Assembly: GCA_031362725.1 (NCBI GenBank)
Contig: JANLTC010000258.1
Coordinates: 1-8,115 of the forward strand
DNA length: 8,115 bases
Source of the DNA: PR03 sp031362725
GTDB lineage: Bacteria > Myxococcota_A > UBA9160 > PR03
Reading direction: 5' to 3'
Below the pieces are notes generated by a model. The model worked only from the letters and a program-made list of their open reading frames with translations, did no database searches and was not told the DNA's origin. Below are positions 5,090-8,115 of the stretch, piece by piece. The translations under genes and the position numbers were made by a program. Position 1 is the first letter of the stretch; each line of letters begins with the position of its first letter.

Positions 5090-5370
5090 TGATCCTCCCC
5101 CAGGCTCCCCGCCGTCCGAGACCGCCTCGGCAAACGGGATGCCTATTCAAACACGCTATCACACAAGAGACACTACGGAGGCACCAGGCCAAAGGTGACA
5201 CGGGCTCGCGGGGCAGACTTCGCTTCGCCTCCGTGAGGCCCGCCCTCGTCGGTCGAATGGGCCGCGAACAAACGCCAATCGCTCCCGCGTCATGTACACC
5301 CGCAGCACGGCGGCGCCCCGCCCGAGCAGATCTCGAGCGAGCGTCGCGCGAAGCGGCGGAGCGGTTTTCG
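5090..5370. other. Intergenic region upstream of the leftward periplasmic gene
   Basis: Should contain the leftward promoter of the gene starting at 5089; on the minus strand TTGAAT (about 5151-5146) is a possible -35 but no good -10 follows at the right distance. The rest reads as no plausible protein on either strand. Confidence 0.35.
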
Positions 5371-5643
5371 CACGACGTGCTCGCACCCAGCACCGACACC
5401 GTCTCCACCACCGCGCCGCTCGATCTGTGCGGCGGTCCGCTCGCACTCTCGATCACAGGCGGCGGCGAGCGTTACACGCACATCGATCCGTTCGACGCGG
5501 ACACGGACGTCCTTGCGTTGCTCGGCCAGCACACCGAGGGCAACCAGGCTGCGGACTTCGCGATCGTCGGGCCGGAGTGGACGAGCCCCGCGACCGGCGT
5601 CACTACGGTGCGTGCGTCGACGAATTGCGTCTGGTTGCACGAT
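5371..5643 (+). pseudogene. Degenerate fragment of a DUF1254-family protein
   Basis: About 90 codons in one frame match the core of DUF1254 proteins (exported proteins of unknown function, often paired with DUF1214). The N-terminal block VLAPSTDTVSTTAPLDL corresponds to the usual V-(T/A)-PNNDTLYS-x-AWLDL. It is followed by GGPLALSITGGGERY (usually GPVVLSVPDTGGRYY), DFAIVGPEW (GDFLIVGPGW) and TTVRASTNCVWL (VIRSPTNTVWL). The conserved Asn-Asn and Tyr of the first motif are altered, the N-terminal signal and about 50 preceding residues are missing, and homology stops after VWL. The frame stays open into the next gene only by chance. It is best read as a deletion remnant, not as the N-terminus of the downstream His-rich protein. 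Confidence 0.7.
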
Positions 5644-5800
5644 CAAGTCGCCGCGCTGGGCGAACGCGCACGGCCGGCTCGTGAAATGGTTCCCGCCGAT
5701 CGGAATCGACTTCAAGGGCAGCGAGTTCAATCCCACGAAGCGGACGCCAGGTCCCAGCTCTCCTACGCGCTCGTGTACCGCGCCCGACTCGCCGATGTGC
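5644..5800. other. Unassigned sequence after the DUF1254 fragment
   Basis: No convincing gene. One plus-strand frame (different from the DUF1254 frame) contains a protein-like run, VKWFPPIGIDFKGSEFNP (5681-5734), that could be a piece of another decayed gene or the frameshifted continuation; I cannot assign it. Confidence 0.3.
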
Positions 5801-5828
5801 TTGGCGCTGGACGTCCGTTGGTTATGCT
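5801..5828 (+). promoter_or_regulatory. Candidate promoter of the efflux operon
   Basis: TTGGCG (5801-5806) and TATGCT (5823-5828) are separated by 16 nt; each matches sigma-70 hexamers at four of six positions, and the -10 is identical to that of the csoR promoter. The spacer contains the 8-bp palindrome GGACGTCC. It would start transcription about 25 nt before the TTG at 5860. Confidence 0.45.
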
Positions 5829-5859
5829 GCCAGCCGGCGACCGAGCCCGAGGTAACGAT

Positions 5860-6258
5860 TTGAGGCGTCTCGCACTGATCTTCGCGCTGTTCTGGTTGGC
5901 CCAGGGAGCCGTGTGCTTGCTACCGGGCGTTTCCCATGCGCACCACGACGCGAACGCGGCGACTTCCGCCGAGCACAGCGATCACGAGGCGCACTCGCAC
6001 CACGGCGCGTCAGGCGAGCGCAATGCGGATGCGCCGCTCCCCGATGAAGACTCGGGCTGCGAGCATCACTGTGCTTCGCTCTCGCAGGCGCTCTCGCCGA
6101 CGGCCTCCGCCATTCCGTGGATCGTGACGCACTGGCTCGCGCTTGGTACGCCGGAGGTGCAGCCTGCGCTGCTGCGGGTTGCAACGCGAAGTCTCGATAC
6201 GCGAAACGGTCCGCCACCTCCCGATCTAGTCATCACCAACGCTTCGCTGTTGATCTGA
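5860..6258 (+). CDS. His-rich exported accessory protein of the metal-efflux operon (CzcI-like)
   Basis: A 132-residue exported protein at the head of the efflux operon. The signal peptide spans about 1-27 (MRRLALIFALFWLAQGAVCLLPG, then SHA). The mature N-terminus is dense in His: HAHHD at 26-30, then His39, 42, 45, 47 and 48 (AEHSDHEAHSHHG). A CEHHC motif (67-71) follows. This layout is that of CzcI-type/DUF2946-like small proteins that precede czcCBA or cus-type operons and are thought to buffer or sense metal in the periplasm. The open frame extends much farther upstream through the DUF1254 remnant, but TTG 5860 has GAGG seven nt upstream and starts exactly at the signal peptide. An in-frame ATG at 5824 lies within the predicted -10. 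It precedes the outer-membrane factor by 88 nt. Confidence 0.8.
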   Translation: MRRLALIFALFWLAQGAVCLLPGVSHAHHDANAATSAEHSDHEAHSHHGASGERNADAPLPDEDSGCEHHCASLSQALSPTASAIPWIVTHWLALGTPEVQPALLRVATRSLDTRNGPPPPDLVITNASLLI

Positions 6259-6346
6259 TCGCCGCACCGCCTGGGTGACGTCGGCCGAGCGGCCGGCGTC
6301 GGCGCGCGTTCGCTCGCGCGCCGCCTACGTCCCTTGGAGGTGCGCC

Positions 6347-7675
6347 GTGGTGTTTCGATCGACGCTTTGGTTCCTATGCTTCGCCTTGTTCGCGACCAAG
6401 GTCGGTGCCGCACAGGCGGCCGCACCTGACGATTCGCATGCCATCACCGCGAGCGAAGCCGCGGCGGAGGCGCTGCGGGCCAACGCCGACCTGCGCGCGG
6501 CTCATGCGGCGATCGACGTCGCACGCGCTCGCCTGGTCCAGGCGGGCTTGTGGCCGAATCCTGAACTCGTCCTGAGCGGCGCTGGCGACTTCGCATTTCG
6601 TGACGAAGGCGAGCAACGGATTGGCGTCAACGTGGCGCAGCGCTTCCCTATCGCCGGGCGACTCGCTCGAGCGCGTGATGTCGCACGCGTCGATGTCGCC
6701 GCAGCGCTCGCCGAAGCGCGCGACTTCGAGCGCACGCTCATTGGAGATGTGCAGCGTGTCGCGCTTCGCATCCTCTCGCTCGACCACGCGATTGCGACAT
6801 GGGGCGCCATACTCGCGCCCGCGCGCGAGCTGACGCATGCATCGCGCGCGCGCTTCGAAGCGGCCGAGGCATCCGAAGCGGACGTGAACCTGCTCGCCGT
6901 GCAGCTCGCTGGTTTCGAGCAGGAGAAGCACCTGCTCGAACTCGAACGCGGCGTCGAGGCGATCCGCCTGAACCACCTGTTGCAACGCGAGGTCGATACG
7001 CCGGTCATTCTGTCTGGCTCAATCGAGGACCCACTCGTGGATGCGACGGCCGTCCGACAGATCGCCGCTGGAGCAACGGAGCGACGGCCCGATCTGTCGG
7101 CTGTCCGCTTGCTGGGGGACCGGGCGCGCGCGGAACTCAGGCTTGCACGTGCGGAAGTCTGGGAGGATTGGAGCTTCGGAGTTGGCGTCGACTCCGAAAA
7201 GCAGGTGTTCGCGAATCAGCCCTCTATCGATCCGATCGGCACGAAGCGCGACGAGTTCTTGCGTTTTGACCTGTCAGTGCCCCTGCCGCTTTGGAATCGC
7301 AACCAAGGTCGCGTCGGGGCGGCGCTCGCCGAAGAGCGTCGCGCGACGGCCCGCCTTGCCGCGTTGGAGAACGCCGTCGCGGCCGAGGTGGCGGCGGACA
7401 GTGCACGCGTCGTCGAGGTGTCGCGTATCGAACGCCACTACCGCGAGTCGGCGCTTCCGCTCTCTCGCCGCAACGTGGTGCTGCTCGACCGCGGCTACCG
7501 CGAGGGACTCGCGCCGATCACCGCGCTGGTGCAGGCCGAGCAGCAACTCGCCGACGCGGCCCTGCGTCACGCGCGGCTGCTCGGCGAGCTACGGCAGGCC
7601 GAGGTCGATCTCGAAACCGCCGCGGCCGCGAGCCCACTGCTCGCGCCCGCGCCGACAAGGGGGGCGAATCCGTGA
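6347..7675 (+). CDS. Outer-membrane efflux channel, TolC superfamily (CzcC/CusC type)
   Basis: Outer-membrane component of a tripartite RND metal pump; it forms the trimeric channel that releases ions outside the cell. 442 residues from the GTG at 6347, chosen because GGAGG lies six nt upstream and a signal peptide follows at once (VFRSTLWFLCFALFATKVG...AQA). The open frame reaches back to 6275 but that part is not protein-like. Two outer-membrane efflux repeats are visible. The first contains ARLVQAGLWPNPELVLSG and the AQRFPIAGRLARARDVA segment; the second contains the PLWNRNQGRVGAA motif characteristic of CzcC-type factors and ends in a helical YREGLAPITALVQAEQQLADA region. No lipobox Cys follows the signal, so it is probably not a lipoprotein. 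Its stop overlaps the next gene's GTG (GTGA), indicating tight translational coupling. Confidence 0.92.
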   Translation: MVFRSTLWFLCFALFATKVGAAQAAAPDDSHAITASEAAAEALRANADLRAAHAAIDVARARLVQAGLWPNPELVLSGAGDFAFRDEGEQRIGVNVAQRFPIAGRLARARDVARVDVAAALAEARDFERTLIGDVQRVALRILSLDHAIATWGAILAPARELTHASRARFEAAEASEADVNLLAVQLAGFEQEKHLLELERGVEAIRLNHLLQREVDTPVILSGSIEDPLVDATAVRQIAAGATERRPDLSAVRLLGDRARAELRLARAEVWEDWSFGVGVDSEKQVFANQPSIDPIGTKRDEFLRFDLSVPLPLWNRNQGRVGAALAEERRATARLAALENAVAAEVAADSARVVEVSRIERHYRESALPLSRRNVVLLDRGYREGLAPITALVQAEQQLADAALRHARLLGELRQAEVDLETAAAASPLLAPAPTRGANP

Positions 7676-8115
7676 CAATGGCAGCAAACACCCGAATCGC
7701 CGCGCTGGTGGTGGCGCTCGCGTCGATCCCGCTCTCCGCGCCGGCGCACTCCGGACACGCGGAAGCGCCGAGCGCCGCAGGCGCGGCGGTCGGCTCACAA
7801 CAGGTAGAACTCAGCGCTGCTGCGCGCGCGAATCTCGGGCTCGAAGTGGCGGAGGCCGAGCTGCGACCGCTCGCATCGACGCTGTCGGTGATCGGTGAGA
7901 TCGCGGTTGCGCCCGATCGCTCGGGGGCCGTCACCTCGCGCATCGCCGGGCGCGTCGTTTCCGTGTCGGTCGCGGAGGGCAACTCGGTGCGGCGAGGACA
8001 GCCGGTGGTCGAAGTCGAGAGCCTGCTGCTCGGCGATCCGCCGCCGCGCGTGCGCTACACGTCGCCACTCGACGGTGTCGTGATCGATCGCCACGCCGAG
8101 CCCGGCGGCAGTGTC
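7672..8115 (+). CDS. RND efflux periplasmic adaptor (membrane fusion protein, CzcB/CusB type), partial
   Basis: Periplasmic adaptor linking an inner-membrane RND pump to the upstream outer-membrane channel. The first 148 codons are present and the frame is open at the window end. The GTG at 7672 overlaps the previous stop by four nt and has a G-rich ribosome site seven nt upstream; an ATG two codons later is an alternative. A signal peptide (about 1-25) is followed by HSGHAE. The barrel-sandwich (lipoyl-like) halves are SRIAGRVVSVSVAEGNSVRRGQ (about 89-110) and YTSPLDGVVIDRHAEPGGSV (129-148). Between them are only about 15 residues (ESLLLGDPPPRVR), where most adaptors carry a long coiled-coil hairpin. 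The adaptor is therefore of the short, hairpin-less kind, unless the sequence is wrong. Metal specificity is inferred from neighbours. Confidence 0.9.
   Translation, partial: MTMAANTRIAALVVALASIPLSAPAHSGHAEAPSAAGAAVGSQQVELSAAARANLGLEVAEAELRPLASTLSVIGEIAVAPDRSGAVTSRIAGRVVSVSVAEGNSVRRGQPVVEVESLLLGDPPPRVRYTSPLDGVVIDRHAEPGGSV

Noticed and set aside
4506..5456. 316-residue minus-strand open frame
   Set aside because: Overlaps the clear periplasmic gene in another frame and is dominated by Arg/Ser/Gly; shadow.
5089..6258. A single 389-residue protein
   Set aside because: The frame joins non-protein sequence, a DUF1254 fragment and a complete secreted protein whose own signal peptide and ribosome site are at 5860; treated as chance readthrough.
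6275..6346. Longer N-terminus for the outer-membrane channel
   Set aside because: The extra 24 residues are Arg/Ala-rich and precede a normal signal peptide; GTG 6347 has a strong ribosome site.
1..8115. tRNA, rRNA, CRISPR array or phage genes
   Set aside because: No cloverleaf-like segments, ribosomal RNA sequence, regularly spaced direct repeats or phage structural/integrase signatures were seen on either strand.

Overview
This is a GC-rich, bacterial, chromosome-like window, and its main theme is heavy-metal (most likely copper) handling in a Gram-negative cell. The Gram-negative assignment comes from an outer-membrane efflux channel, a periplasmic adaptor and several exported periplasmic proteins. 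The high GC, the ECF sigma/membrane anti-sigma pair and a small protein with a Cys-Gly-Leu-Gly C-terminal sorting-like tail suggest a soil or environmental proteobacterium or a relative (Myxococcota/Desulfobacterota-like lineages are possible). The sequence alone does not settle the taxon.

Left arm (1-893, leftward): a CsoR-type Cu(I) repressor and the N-terminal part of a copper P-type ATPase form an operon. They are read from a promoter whose 17-bp spacer is occupied by a CsoR-like operator (ATACCC-n5-GGGTAT). Just upstream lies a decayed C-terminal piece of an IS3-family transposase (about 894-1066), followed by about 350 bp with no recognisable gene.

Middle (1418-2742, rightward): a small exported protein with a CGLG-type C-terminal tail; a two-tier hairpin; a small membrane protein built from a Met-x-x-Gly tetrad repeat; and, overlapping it by 14 nt, a class I SAM-dependent methyltransferase. 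Facing them (2885-4186, leftward) are an ECF sigma factor and a six-helix membrane protein, probably its anti-sigma factor, with Cys/His residues that could sense metal or redox state. Divergent from the sigma gene is a small exported protein of unknown function (4476-4805). It runs tail-to-tail into, and overlaps, a small periplasmic helical protein gene (4763-5089, leftward) with a hairpin between them.

Right arm (5090-8115, rightward): a degenerate DUF1254 fragment (about 5371-5643), then an intact efflux operon. It begins with a His-rich exported accessory protein (CzcI-like), followed by a CzcC/CusC-type outer-membrane factor and an RND-type membrane-fusion protein that runs off the window edge. 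The adaptor appears to lack the usual coiled-coil hairpin. The RND pump gene is expected just beyond the window.

Together: the P-type ATPase would export Cu(I) from the cytoplasm, the tripartite pump would expel it across the outer membrane, CsoR would sense cytoplasmic Cu(I), and the sigma/anti-sigma pair could sense the envelope. The Met-tetrad membrane protein with its coupled methyltransferase is the least explained and most interesting part.
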